Notes under the pieces: model-generated
What the model saw: only the letters and a program-made list of their open reading frames with translations
Databases searched by the model: none
What the model was told of the DNA's origin: nothing
Source of the DNA: Amphiura filiformis
Taxonomy: Eukaryota > Echinodermata > Ophiuroidea > Amphilepidida > Amphiuridae
Assembly: GCF_039555335.1 (NCBI RefSeq)
Contig: NC_092641.1
Coordinates: 33,691,548 to 33,755,547, forward strand
Direction: 5' to 3'
Length of the DNA: 64,000 nt
Program-made: the position numbers and the translations under genes
In this document: positions 23,707-33,460 of the stretch, one piece after another
How the letters are laid out: every line of letters starts with the position of its first letter
Numbering within the stretch: position 1 is the stretch's first letter

Positions 23707-23947
23707 ATTAAATCTTTGAAATCTGGAAAAAGTTTTTAAGGTAGAAAATAGATTTATGGGAATCAATTTTTCTCAAATAAGAGAAAACAAGGGACACAAT
23801 GAGGCTTCTGTTTTGGAACACCCTGTACAATACATTGAAAACAGAATCACACATGTAATTATGATTGTAATTGGTGACTAATAATAAAGTTAAGCAAATA
23901 CTTTTAAAATGTCTTTTATTTCTATCTACATGGTTAGTAATACATAC

Positions 23948-24046
23948 ATTGTTTTTGCTATGTACATCTGCACCAGCTTTCAGTAACACATCACACACTT
24001 CTTGATGTCCATCCAAGGATGCTAGGTTAAGTGGAGTCTCCCCATC
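23948..24046 (-). CDS. Ankyrin-repeat exon 5 of 5 (last in view)
   Basis: The 99-bp exon reads DGETPLNLASLDGH, then [19 protein letters not shown], with donor AAT|GTATGT. A duplicate of the intron continues to about 23829, where the array is cut off by unrelated sequence just before another exon would be expected. The 3' end of the gene is therefore either further away or lost. No stop codon or poly-A signal is linked to it. Confidence 0.85.
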
Positions 24047-24193
24047 CTACAATACATTGAAAACAGCATCACACATGTAATATTTAAAATGTTGAATGTA
24101 TTATAATTGTGTTATGATTGAAATTGGTGACTACTGATAAAGTTTAGCAGATACTTTTATTTTATTTCTATCTACATGGTTAGTGATACATAC

Positions 24194-24292
24194 ATTGTCT
24201 TTGCTATGCACATCTGCACCAGCTTTCAGTAATACATCACACACTTCATGATGTCCATTCCAGGCAGCTATGTGAAGTGGAGTCACCCCATA
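24194..24292 (-). CDS. Ankyrin-repeat exon 4 of 5
   Basis: The 99-bp exon reads [14 protein letters not shown] and ends [14 protein letters not shown], a good consensus repeat. The introns on either side are short (154 and 147 bp) and are near-copies of each other, carrying the words GAATCACACATGTAAT and AAAGTTTAGCAGATAC. This shows that exon and intron were duplicated as one unit. Confidence 0.88.
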
Positions 24293-24446
24293 CTACAATA
24301 CATTGAAAACAGAATCACACATGTAATGTTTTAAATGTTGAATATATTTTAATTGTATTTTGATTGTAATTGGTGACTGCTAATAAAGTTTAGCAGATAC
24401 TTTTACGAGGTATTTTATATCTATCTATATACTTAGTGATACATAC

Positions 24447-24545
24447 ATTGTTTTTGCTATGTACATCTGCAAGAGCTTTCAGTAACACATCACACACTTC
24501 TTCATGTCCCCTCATGGCAGCACCGTGAAGTGGAGTATCCTCATC
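24447..24545 (-). CDS. Ankyrin-repeat exon 3 of 5
   Basis: The 99-bp exon reads DEDTPLHGAAMRGH, then [14 protein letters not shown]. The glycine of the usual GADV turn is leucine here, and a glycine replaces the hydrophobic residue after PLH, so this repeat may be the least stable. The splice sites are intact. The intron towards exon 2 is enlarged to 1.57 kb by an inserted hAT-like element (24641-26043). Confidence 0.85.
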
Positions 24546-24640
24546 CTACAATACATTGAAAACAGAATCACACATGTAATATTTTAAATGTTGAATATAT
24601 TTTCATTGTGTTATGATTGAAATTGATGACTAATTATTAC

Positions 24641-26043
24641 AGAGATGTCAACAAGTCATTTTTTGCAAGTCAAGTCCAAGTCACAAGTCCTTTTGTCCAA
24701 GTCCCAAGTAAGTCAAGTCATTTTGAAAAAGTTGCAAGTCAAGTCAAGGCACAAGTCATCAAATCACAAGTCAAGTCACAAGTAAGTCACAATTTGTCAC
24801 AAGTCACTTGCAAGGGCGTTTTTGAGAGCGTGGGACACACTAAAAAATGGCCGCGAAGGGGGTGTCTGAGGGGCCCTCAGAAGTAAGAAACTTAAAATGA
24901 ATACCTAATTGAAGCGATTTGGTCGCCCAATTTGGCACTATTAGTGTGTAAAATTTTACTTTAAGGTTGGTTTTAAAAATGCTCATTTTGGTCCAAAATC
25001 CAAAAAAACAAAAACAAAAACAATTTTAAACGGTTTTTTGGCCCACTTCTTTTTCGTTCAACGTAACAAAAAGATTATTGGGCTAAAAATTTTTTTCTTT
25101 AATTAAAAAAAAAAAAACAAGATAAAAATATCTAGGAACCGTTTTTTTATTTTTTTTGAATTTTGACCAACTTTGAGAAATTTGCACCAAAAATGGTCAA
25201 AAATGCTCAATTTTCCAAAAAATCATAAAAAAATTTTCGCCCAAATTTCAAATATTTTTGGCACCAGGCCCAACTGTGCTGTAATTTTGTTCTGCAAAGA
25301 GCTGTGCAGTGCTCACCAGCTCTGATCTGGTGTTCACCCTGTTCAAGCTCACTCAAAATGAACCAGCAAATGTGTTTTCATTTTTCAAAACATATTTAAC
25401 TCAACAAATGATTGCATAGCCTGACCCCAACATCTTTTTAGCATTTTTGGACAAATTTATGCAGCAATAGCCAAAATATAGTAAATTGATCTTGAATAAA
25501 AAACAGATTATTTACCAGAACGCTTAGCTATTTATTTCTATACAACTTGACTATGGTTTGATTTTAGAATGTAACATAGAAGCATAAAACAGTACATGCG
25601 CAGTGTAGACGGCTGATTGGAATTTGTCTACAGTAGGGCCTACAGGACTCCGAGTTTGCAACTCGACATACTTTAACTTCCCACGCCGATCCCGCGCCCG
25701 TGTCGCTGATTATTGAGGGCACTATTTATTTATGTATTTATTTATTTCCAGTTCAGGTTATGCCGGACACGAGGCCCGCCAGCAGATAATTCTGAAATGT
25801 AATTGTAGGCCCACTAATATTTATAAATTCTACGGTACATCCATAAATTTCAATTTACAGGAAAGTAACCTCAGACTTGGGTTGGTAACAAGTCATTTTT
25901 GTCAAGTCCAAGTCCACGTCATTTTGTAAGTCACAAGTAAGTCAAGTCATTTTGCAAAAGTTGCAAGTCAAGTCACAAGTCACAAAAATAGTGACTTGAG
26001 TCAGACTCGAGTCCAAGTCACACGACTCAAGTCTACATCTCTG
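24641..26043. mobile_element. hAT-like insertion in the ankyrin intron, 1.4 kb
   Basis: The ends CAGAGATGT and ACATCTCTG are inverted, and the flanks CTAATTAT (24631) and CTAATTAA (26044) look like an 8-bp duplication, with two extra bases on the left. Both ends are made of arrays of AAGTCAAGTC / CACAAGTC words (24650-24810, 25880-26030). The middle (24830-25870) is AT-rich and contains one copy of the dispersed 'GGCACTATTAGTGTG' repeat and a (TTTA)n run at 25722-25748. No transposase is visible. Confidence 0.65.
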
Positions 26044-26111
26044 CTAATTAATAAGTTTAGCAGATACTTGTATTTTATTTTATTTCTATCTACATGGTTT
26101 GTGATACATAC

Positions 26112-26210
26112 ATTGTTTTTGCTATGTACATCTGCACCAGCTTTCAGTAACACATCACACACTTCTTGATGTCCATCCAAGGATGCTAGGTGAAGTGGAG
26201 TTTTCCCACC
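26112..26210 (-). CDS. Ankyrin-repeat exon 2 of 5
   Basis: A 99-bp exon with the same splice sites encodes a canonical repeat that starts GGKTPLHLASLDGH and ends [14 protein letters not shown]. Almost all nucleotides after the first codons match exon 5 (23948-24046), including ASLDGHQEV, so these two are the most recent relatives although they are not adjacent. The intron towards exon 1 contains a LINE fragment (26305-27098). Confidence 0.88.
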
Positions 26211-26304
26211 CTACAATACATTGACAACAGAATCACACATGTACTATTTTGAATGTTGAATAGATTATAATTGTATTATGATTGAAATTGATGGTGACTA
26301 CTAA

Positions 26305-27098
26305 TTAATTGTATAGAAATAAATAGTCCAACCAGAAGTTGTATATGCTTAAACTGCTAAAAAAATTTGGTTTCAATGACGAAGAACTAATTACTATGTA
26401 CAAAGGTTATGTGCGCCCTATTCTTGAGTACGCAGATGTCACCTGGCACTCCTCGTTAACAACAAATCAGACAAAGTCACTTGAACAACTCCAAAGACGT
26501 GCATGCAGGATCATTTTAGGCCAGAGATTTACCTCATATGCTGAGGCGGTGCAAGCTTGCGACCTTGAGTGCTTGTCAGATAGAAGAGAAGATCATTGTC
26601 GAAGATTAGCCGAAGGGCTTGCCGACTCAGACCGTACCAAAGATCTTCTTCCTCCATCTAGACAAAGTGCTCATGGTCGCAACTTTCGCAATGCGCATAA
26701 ATTCACCCAACTGCGGTTCAGAACCTCTCGCTTCCAAAATAGTCCCATACCATACTTTGTGGACCTGCTAAACAAGTAATGTGTAATTTTTCTTTTTAAT
26801 TCATGTGCTCATTGTATCCTGCATGCACAATGGCCATGCAATCACCCCCCTTTTCTGAAGTGTATTTTGCAATGTGTTTCTTTCCTTTTCTTTTTATTTA
26901 TTAATATTTAATGATACTATTTTAAAAGTGCAATATTAGTTTCTGTAAATGAAATTTTATGCCATTTTATGTGTTTTATAGATGTTATTCTTTAAAAAAA
27001 TATTTTTGAATGTTTGTTGTTTTTATCTTTGTAAATTTATCATGTAATTTGACCTTCGGGTCACCTTTTGATAATAAAATATGAATATGAATATAATA
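26305..27098 (+). mobile_element. 5'-truncated LINE 3' end inside the ankyrin intron
   Basis: Only the last part of a LINE remains: the C-terminal coding segment (26339-26779) and a 3' UTR. The UTR ends with the small hairpin GACCTTCGGGTCA and AATAAAATATGAATATGAAT. It lies in antisense orientation to the ankyrin exons and accounts for the long intron between exons 1 and 2. Confidence 0.8.
26339..26779 (+). pseudogene. LINE ORF2 C-terminal region
   Basis: The 146 residues include KGYVRPILEYADVTWHSSLT, the QLQRRACRIILG segment and a C-terminal RFRTSRFQNSPIPYFVDLLN ending in a natural stop. This is the region after the RT thumb in Jockey/CR1-type LINEs. The frame is unbroken, but RT and endonuclease are missing because of 5' truncation. 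Confidence 0.85.
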
Positions 27099-27163
27099 AT
27101 TATGAAGTTAAACAAAATACTCACAAGATCTTTTATTTATATTTATGGTTTAGTAATACATAC

Positions 27164-27262
27164 ATTGTTTTTGCCATGTACATCTGCACCAGCTTTCAGT
27201 AACACATCACATACTTCTTGATGTCCATACATGGCAGCCAGGTGAAGTGGAGGATTTCCATC
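27164..27262 (-). CDS. Ankyrin-repeat exon 1 of 5 (first in transcript order)
   Basis: Exactly 99 bp between an acceptor (TTGTAG) and a donor (AAT|GTATGT) encode one 33-residue ankyrin repeat. It begins [14 protein letters not shown] and ends [14 protein letters not shown]. Ankyrin repeats form helix-turn-helix stacks that bind protein partners. Both introns are phase 0, so exons can be added or lost without changing frame. The second position of the TPLH tetrapeptide region is altered (PPLH). An upstream start and further exons are not seen, because an RTE/PLE nest occupies 27.3-30.1 kb. The gene's identity is unknown. Confidence 0.85.
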
Positions 27263-27324
27263 CTACAATATATTGAAAATAGAATCACACATGTAATATT
27301 TAAAATGTTGAATACATTATATAC

Positions 27325-27402
27325 TGCACCAAAAAACTATCCTTCACTTGGAAAAAAATTGTAAAACTATAAACCATATTTGGGTAAATGGAAGTATTCA
27401 CC
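27325..27402 (+). pseudogene. RTE-type LINE, left piece of a split copy
   Basis: Just before the PLE, the sequence reads YLGKWKYSP in the frame that continues as PRQWVTNVIIPLPKKGD at 29209. The last 14 bases TGGAAGTATTCACC (27389-27402) are repeated at 29195-29208 as the PLE's target duplication. The left edge of the LINE fragment is approximate. Confidence 0.65.
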
Positions 27403-27632
27403 TGACTGAAGAGGTTCATCAGGTCTGTTGATTAAACAGCTAATAAAAGTTCTTTGCCAAGACCAAAGGAAAAACTTATGTTTTTCTGCTGACAGTTTCG
27501 CCAGAAACCTTCTGGCTTTCTCAAAGCGATTGATGTTGTTATTGATCCATCTGCTTGGAGCGGGAATCATGGCCGGATGTTGTTGTTTTACCGGAAGTAC
27601 TCCTGTCTCCAACGTTGGTCTTGAGCAGAGGA

Positions 27633-28147
27633 TCAAAGATGTGGCTTAGAAAGAATGTCCCCTCGTCTCTGTTCATGGTGTTGTCTCCTCTCTTGCGAAT
27701 CCATTGATTCCTTGACCCATCTTACCCTGCGGTTTTCTTCCCTATCAAGGATTGATGAGCTGTCCCAGTCTATTAAATGATTGGCCCTTGACACGTGATC
27801 TGTGATGGCTGATTTGTTCATTTCGGTGAGCGATTCCTTTCTCTTAGATCTTGTGTATTTAAGTTGGCTAGCTTTCTCCGCTTCCTTTTGTGTTCATTCA
27901 TGCGGACACCGAACTGTCTTTTTGTCTCACCAATGTATGATTGGGGGCAGTTTTTGCATGGTATTTCATATACACAGTTCACCGTTTTTTCTTTGTCTTG
28001 TTTGTCCTTTGGATGAACGAGCACATTTCTGATGGTGGTGTGGGGTTTCGTGGCCGTAGAGACGTTGTGTTTTCTCATAATACGACTAATTATTTCAGAG
28101 ACTCCCGCCACATAAGGAATTACAATGCTACCTTTGCTCTTGTCCAT
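27633..28147 (-). pseudogene. PLE 1 GIY-YIG endonuclease
   Basis: The segment reads SIVIPYVAGVSEIISRIMRK, then NCVYEIPCKNCPQSYIGETK with the GIY-YIG core and a CxxC pair, then the catalytic Arg region VRMNEHKR. After a frameshift near 27820 it continues as TDHVSRANHLIDW and the RRVRWVKESM helix, whose Glu is catalytic in the family. The enzyme normally nicks the target for primed reverse transcription. Confidence 0.88.
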
Positions 28148-28470
28148 GTTAGATTTGTCTTTCTTAATTTGGCTTGTTTTTGGTCTTATTAGCTCTTTGT
28201 GATTTTACGTCTATGGTCCAGTTAGGGTAACCGCACCATGCTAGCGCTTTCCTGATATGATTTTCTTCAGCGATCTTATCGTCTTCCTGTGATTATTTTC
28301 TCACCTCTATCAAGCAGCATGCGTATAACACCTAATTTTTGATGCAAGGGGTGGTGCGAAGTGTATGACAGATATTGATCCGTGTGGGTCTTTTTTCTAT
28401 ACACTAGTAATTTCATGGTATTGTCCGGCTTTCTGACGATCATGGTATCCAGGAATGGGATTTTTCCCTC

Positions 28471-28773
28471 CTATTGTTCCTCATATGTGAATCTTATGTT
28501 CTCCGTGGGATCAACTTGGTTTAGGTGTTCAGTAAGTCTTTCCGTAGCTCCCTCCTTCACGATTTCAAGAATGTCGTCGACATATCTCTTCCATATGCGT
28601 GGCCTACATTCTAAAGGGGCAGTATGGATGGCTTGATTTTCCAGCCACTCCATAAACATGTTAACCGCGATCGGGCTTACCTGGGATCCCATTGCTACAC
28701 CGAATTTCTGCTTGTAAATGACACAACTAAATTTAAAGTACATAGTTGTAAGAACAAATCTCATTAAGTCCAT
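28471..28773 (-). pseudogene. PLE 1 reverse transcriptase, catalytic part
   Basis: The frame contains KFGVAMGSQVSPIAVNMFME (motif B) and the catalytic box RYVDDILEIV at residues 63-72 (YVDD near 28573-28584). Both catalytic Asp residues of this box are kept. Beyond 28471 the thumb region is broken by stops. Confidence 0.88.
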
Positions 28774-28804
28774 GATGTCATCAACTTCAAGTAATGTTCT
28801 ATTC

Positions 28805-29056
28805 TTAAGGTCTGTGTTGTGAGAAAGGCAATTCTCTTATTATCTCAAGCATTTTGGAGACCGGGGTATTTGTAAACAAAGAAACTATGTTGTGTGACAC
28901 AAAAATCTCCCCCTCTTCAAGGATTACTTCACCTAGATCTTGAGCCAAATGATGGGAGTTATTGACATGATGGATAGACATGCCGACAATTGGAGCAAGA
29001 ATGTCTGCTAAAGACCAACGTTGGAGACAGGAGTACTTCCGGTAAAACAACAACAT
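28805..29056 (-). pseudogene. PLE 1 reverse transcriptase, N-terminal part
   Basis: The residues KYLADILAP-like (SLADILAPIVGMS) and EIFVSHNIVSLFTNTPV match the early RT blocks of PLEs. The catalytic Asp of motif A (usually VSYDVVALFTN) is Asn here (SHNIVSLFTN). The frame shifts at about 28818 into the next segment. Confidence 0.82.
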
Positions 29057-29194
29057 CCAGCCGTGATTCCCGCTCCAAGCAGATGGATCAATGACAACAT
29101 CAATCGCTTTGAGAAAGCCAGAAGGTTTCTGGCGAAACTGTCAGCAGAAAAACATAAGTTTTTCCTTTGGTCTCGGCAAAGAACTTTTATTAGC

Positions 29195-30115
29195 TGGAAG
29201 TATTCACCGCCACGTCAATGGGTCACAAATGTAATAATTCCTCTACCAAAGAAAGGCGACCTCTCTCTCATGACAATCTACCGTGGTATTTCACTTATGT
29301 CCATTGCAAAAGTGTACAACAAGATCCTTTTGAACAGGATCCGGCCTCACATTGATCCTTTACTGAGAAGCGTACTGGCCTTAGATCAGGTCGCAGCTGT
29401 GCTCAGCAAATACACATTTTGAGGAGGATCATGAAGGCTTCAAGGAGTACCAACTTCCCTTGACAGTCACTTTTGTGGACTTCAAAAAAACCTTCGCCTC
29501 CATCAACAGGTCCGTCATGTTTTCAGTGCTGCCGCATTATGGAATACCAAAGGTGGTGTCAATGCCATCCAGGTGCTCTACAAGGACTCCAATAGTGCCA
29601 TTATGGTAGATGGAAGTATCTCGGAGCCTTACCAAGTAAAAATTGGAGTGACTGCATGGTGATGATGTGTTGGCACCATTCCTGTTCATATCCTGGTAGA
29701 CTACTTTCTGAAGAAATCAACTTCTGGAATTGTTACCTACCCACGTCGGTCAAGCAGGTATCCTGCTAGGATGCTGAATGACCTGGATTTTCCTGATGAT
29801 ATTGCCCTGTTGGAATCTTCCATAGCCTGGGCCCAGTCACAGCTTACTAGGACTGCAACTGCAGCAGATCTAGGCCTTGTCATCAGCGCACCTAAGACTT
29901 ACTGCAAACTGTAACGCCCAAGCAGCACTTGAAGTTCTATGGTACGTAGTATCATCAATCATGTCACAGACTTGGTTCCAAGATGGGCTCGAGTGTTGGA
30001 GACCTAAAAAGAAAAAAAGCACTAGCCTGGGCAGCTTTCTGAAAACTGGAACGCCTTTGGAGAAGCCCATCCCTGCCAATCGAAACAAAAATCAAGCTGT
30101 TTGAGCAGGCCCCTC
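29195..30115 (+). pseudogene. RTE-type LINE reverse transcriptase, right piece
   Basis: The segment reads PPRQWVTNVIIPLPKKGD, YRGISLMSIAKVYNKILLNR, then (other frame) VTFVDFKKTFASINRSVM (motif A), RYPARMLNDLDFPDDIALLE (motif C) and ALAW...IKLFEQ near 30100. The usual FxDS after motif A is FAS and the FADD box is FPDD. At least four frame changes or stops are present. It continues the frame of 27325-27402, from which it was separated by PLE 1. Confidence 0.85.
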
Positions 30116-30149
30116 CCCCCAAAAATGCAAAAGGCCCAAAAACATTTAC

Positions 30150-30320
30150 CGGATTCGCCGTTACATTACCACAGAAAGTTACCATCATCTTGTCTGTGCT
30201 CCGATTCTGTCCCGGCTCGACTATGCCAATGCTCTGATGTTTGGGATTTCGATCAAAGACCGTAAGCAGTTGCAGAAGGTCCAAAACAGGGCCGCAAGAA
30301 TTGTTTTTAGAGCCGAAAGA
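30150..30320 (+). pseudogene. CR1/L2-group LINE C-terminus, left piece
   Basis: The frame reads APILSRLDYANALMFGISIK, then QLQKVQNRAARIVFRAER, the typical region after the RT domain. It stops at the octamer CCGAAAGA (30313-30320). Its continuation, in frame, starts 3.57 kb away at 33894. Confidence 0.88.
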
Positions 30321-31019
30321 TAGGGTGCATCAAACGCCCCTCATGTCAACCAAATTTTTTGTACCGTCTTAAAATGTGCCACTTATTAAAATATTAACCT
30401 GCACAAAATTGTAATTCATTCCGAAGTTGTCTATGGGGTCCACCGTGGGCCTAAAGTTTAGGCATGAAATCCTGTATCAGACTGCTTGCGTCCCTTAAGG
30501 CAGCTATTATAAATTAGATATTTACAGTACACAGTATTAGCTGCCTCATGTTATAAACTACTTGTGGTTGGTATAAAACCATGACATGAAGGTAACCCAG
30601 ACAATCCCTGTCACAAAAGAAATCTAGCTAAAGGCAGCTTTATACTAAGCCAAGTAATGGCTACAATAATAGCTGCCGTATTATCAATACTAATTATTAT
30701 GCACTGCAGCAATAATTTGATAATAAAACAAGCACAGAGTGAGCAGTAGTAAGTGGAATTTTGGAATTATGATGGTTCCATATAAATCAAGATGGTATGT
30801 ATTTGACACAACTGTTTCCAATATTTGTCTGCAACATGTGTGGCAATACAGAACAGACTGCAAAAACCTCTCTTGTGGTCTGGGTGTAGATGCCACATAG
30901 TCGCGCATGTATTCAATGATCTGCAATTAGAGACTTCAAGTTCCAGGTCAACTGATATCACATGCTCTTTTTTCAAGATTTCATACAAACTTTAACCTGC
31001 TGCCACATAATAGTGATCA

Positions 31020-31530
31020 GCCTCTTGCACTTTTAGACCTTTTTGAGTTCAGCAGGGCAAAACAGACTTTGTTGGCGCATTGGAAAGCAGACACTGGAAA
31101 TGTCTTAAGATCCAAAATAGATCATGTGTACAAGATGATTATCGTGAATTTATTGAACTGTGCATGTTCTTCCTTGGTTGTCAGCCCTCCATCATACTCA
31201 AACAACCAGGGGCATTTCACAAGGCAAAGATGGATGGCCAAACTGTTATTCTGTTGAAGATTTCCAAGATGCAGCATCACTTTGAGCAGCTTCCACAGTG
31301 ACAACTAGACATCAGCTGCCCAAGATATAGGATTTTGTCACATTTGTAACCATCATGCACAGTTCTGGTAGAAGACATGTTCTTGTGCTGCTGATGCGCC
31401 TTGGAACGACCTCATCTTGTAACATCTACTGAAGTATGCAGATATCAATTATGTTATTGCTGCAAGTGCAGTCACAGCCCTGAACAACATTTGTGGCATC
31501 TCACCAAAATGTGCAAATGTACCACAACAA
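31020..31530 (+). pseudogene. Transposon-encoded protein, N-terminal/middle part
   Basis: Fragments in shifting frames read DDYREFIELCMFFLG, GAFHKA then (next frame) RWMAKLLFC, LILLKYADINYVIAASAV and HLWHLT. I recall the words RWMAK and HLWYL from a conserved, uncharacterised protein that is multi-copy in many invertebrate genomes, but I cannot name the family. Its position between 150-bp TIRs implies that it is the element's own transposase or accessory protein. Frameshifts at about 31220 and 31300 and the Helitron at 31534 inactivate it. Confidence 0.6.
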
Positions 31531-31533
31531 GAA

Positions 31534-33129
31534 CTAGATGCCACAGTAATGTGTTTTACCAAACACGAATATCTATGCCCGTGACCACACCTAACCCCTT
31601 CCCCTAAATAAACGAAAAATTGGTGAGCACCATGTGAAAGCACTTGTTTTAAGCTTTCATTTGATATACATGTAATGCTCATTACACTGGACTGGCCCAC
31701 ACTCTCTCTAATACCCTACCAAGCCTTCACTCTCATTTATACCCCCATCAGACCACCACTCTCTCTAAAACACCACCAGACTGGACCACAATCTCTCTTA
31801 TACCCCATCAGAACCCTCAATCTCTCTTATACTCCACCAGACCATCACTCTCTCTGAAACACCACAAGACTGGACCACACTCTCTCTAATACCCACCAGA
31901 CCCTCACTCTCTCTAATACCCCACCAGACACTCACTCTCTCTTATACCCCATCAGACACTCACTCGCTCTAAAACATCACCAGACTGACCCATACTCTCT
32001 CTAATCTAATACCCCATCAAGCCTTCACTCTCTCTTATACTCCATCAGACACTCACTCGCTCTAAAACATCACCAGACCCTCACTCTCTCTTATACTCCA
32101 CCAGACACTCACTCGCTCTAAAACACCACCAGACTGGCACGCACTCTCTCTAAAACCCTACCAAGCCTTCACTCTCTCTTATACCCCATCAGGCCCTCAC
32201 ACTCTCTAAAACACCACCAGACTGGACCACACTCTCTCTAATATCCCATCCCATAATCAACCACACCCCTTGTCCCATCATGACAACCTTTTGAGGTGGT
32301 CCAAAATCAAAAATCAAAATGCCTACACATTCCCTTTTAAGGGAGTTTTTGTCAAGTGATCAATTTCCTTGATGTACGATTCAGACCTTTATCATTGCAA
32401 ACACAGGTGGCTGACAAAATACTACCTATTGCGCTACACTGTGTTAATAAGTCGTACCTATTTTGCTTTTTAAACCCTTTAGACTTTGACCTCTGGGGAT
32501 GCGGCTAACATAGAATACATCTAGGGTCATGGGTCATCATTGTACCAAGTATGAACCCTGAGGGCGCTGTAGTTCCTGAGCTAGAGCTGTTTGAAATTTT
32601 ACACATATTGCCCCCTGTAGCCCATGACCTTTGACCTCTGGGGTCGATGTTACTGCAGAAAATATCTAAGGGTCATGGGCCATCGTTGTACCAGTATGAA
32701 CCCTGAGGCGCTATAGTTCTTGAGCTAAAGCTGTTTTAAAAGTTTACACATATTGCTCCCTGTAGCCTATGACCTTTGACCTCTGGGGTCGTGGTTACCA
32801 TAGGTTACATTAGGGGTCATGGGTCATCATTATACTAAGTATGAACCCTGAGGGCGCTATAGTTCTTGAGCTAGAGCTGTTTGAAATTTTACACATATTG
32901 CCCCCTGTAGCCCGTGACCTTTGACCTCTGGTGTCGGGGGTACCCTAGGAAATTTTCAGGGGTCATGGGCCATCATTTTACCAAGTATGGGCCCCGAGGC
33001 TACTTTAGTTCTTGAGCTAGAGGAGTGCAAAGAAGTGGTCTTAAGGAGAAGGAGGAGAAGAAGGCGAAGACGAAGGAGAAGACTAAACACAACAAATACA
33101 ATATCTATGCCCCGTTGCACGGGCATAGA
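31534..33129 (-). mobile_element. Non-autonomous Helitron, 1.6 kb, inside the transposase gene
   Basis: On the minus strand the insert starts TCTATGCCC directly after a host A (33130) and ends GCCATCTAG before a host T (31533), exactly the A|TC...CTAG|T rule. A GTGTTT-GGTA-AAACAC hairpin ends 12-13 bases upstream of CTAG. The 5' end is itself a palindrome, TCTATGCCCG...CGGGGCATAGA. The core holds a CTCTCT-type minisatellite (31690-32255), a ~145-bp tandem unit with TGACCTTTGACCT and GGGTCATGGG words (32470-32960), and a GGA/GAA tract. No Rep/helicase is encoded. Confidence 0.85.
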
Positions 33130-33134
33130 TAAAG

Positions 33135-33460
33135 ACAAGCCCTGGCTAGTACTAGTAGCTGTCTTAGCTGTCAAACCTGATGAAGCAATGGTCAAGTCAA
33201 GTATTCACTATTGGTAAAGGCTTTGGAAAGCTGGAGTTCCCTAAGAACATCACTGAATCAACAAGTCTGGCCAATTTGGCAGGCAAGGACTCTTGGTTCA
33301 CAATGGAAATCCTGCAGATTGACCATTCATTCTGGGCAGACAATGTTTACACTTGGTCTCAACCTAAAGTCCTCATTAGTCAATGTTAGTGCCATCAATT
33401 TGTTGAATGATGCTGCAGAATGTGGAGAGTTCATGCTGAGCTCAGATTTCTAAGAGGCAG
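33135..33460 (+). pseudogene. Transposon-encoded protein, C-terminal part
   Basis: The continuation after the Helitron reads PWLVLVAVLAVKPDEAMVK, then FPKNITESTSLANLAGKDSW and, in a shifted frame, INLLNDAAECGEFMLSSDF. The last segment resembles an NDTAERG-type motif that I associate with the same unnamed family. Two frame changes (about 33200 and 33390) are present. The rest of the element to 33893 is AT-rich sub-terminal sequence. Confidence 0.55.

Larger units (their letters stand above)
27403..29194 (-). mobile_element. Penelope-like element 1 with 14-bp duplication
   Basis: Coding order on the minus strand is reverse transcriptase, then GIY-YIG endonuclease, the hallmark of Penelope-like elements. 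The 5' part (29018-29194) is an inverted copy of the 3' part (27440-27622), the pseudo-LTR arrangement known from this class. The exact 14-bp word TGGAAGTATTCACC flanks both ends. Frameshifts near 28818 and 27820 and a degraded stretch at 28150-28470 make it inactive. Confidence 0.9.

Noticed and set aside
27403..27440. CTGATGAACCT near the PLE 1 3' end as a hammerhead motif, known in some PLEs
   Set aside because: The matching GAA would fall in the host target duplication and the core A is replaced, so this is likely chance.
32921..33217. Arg-rich open frame (and its Leu-rich antisense)
   Set aside because: It is the AGG/GAA tract inside the Helitron, and the same occurs at 38545-38733. It is low complexity, not a protein.
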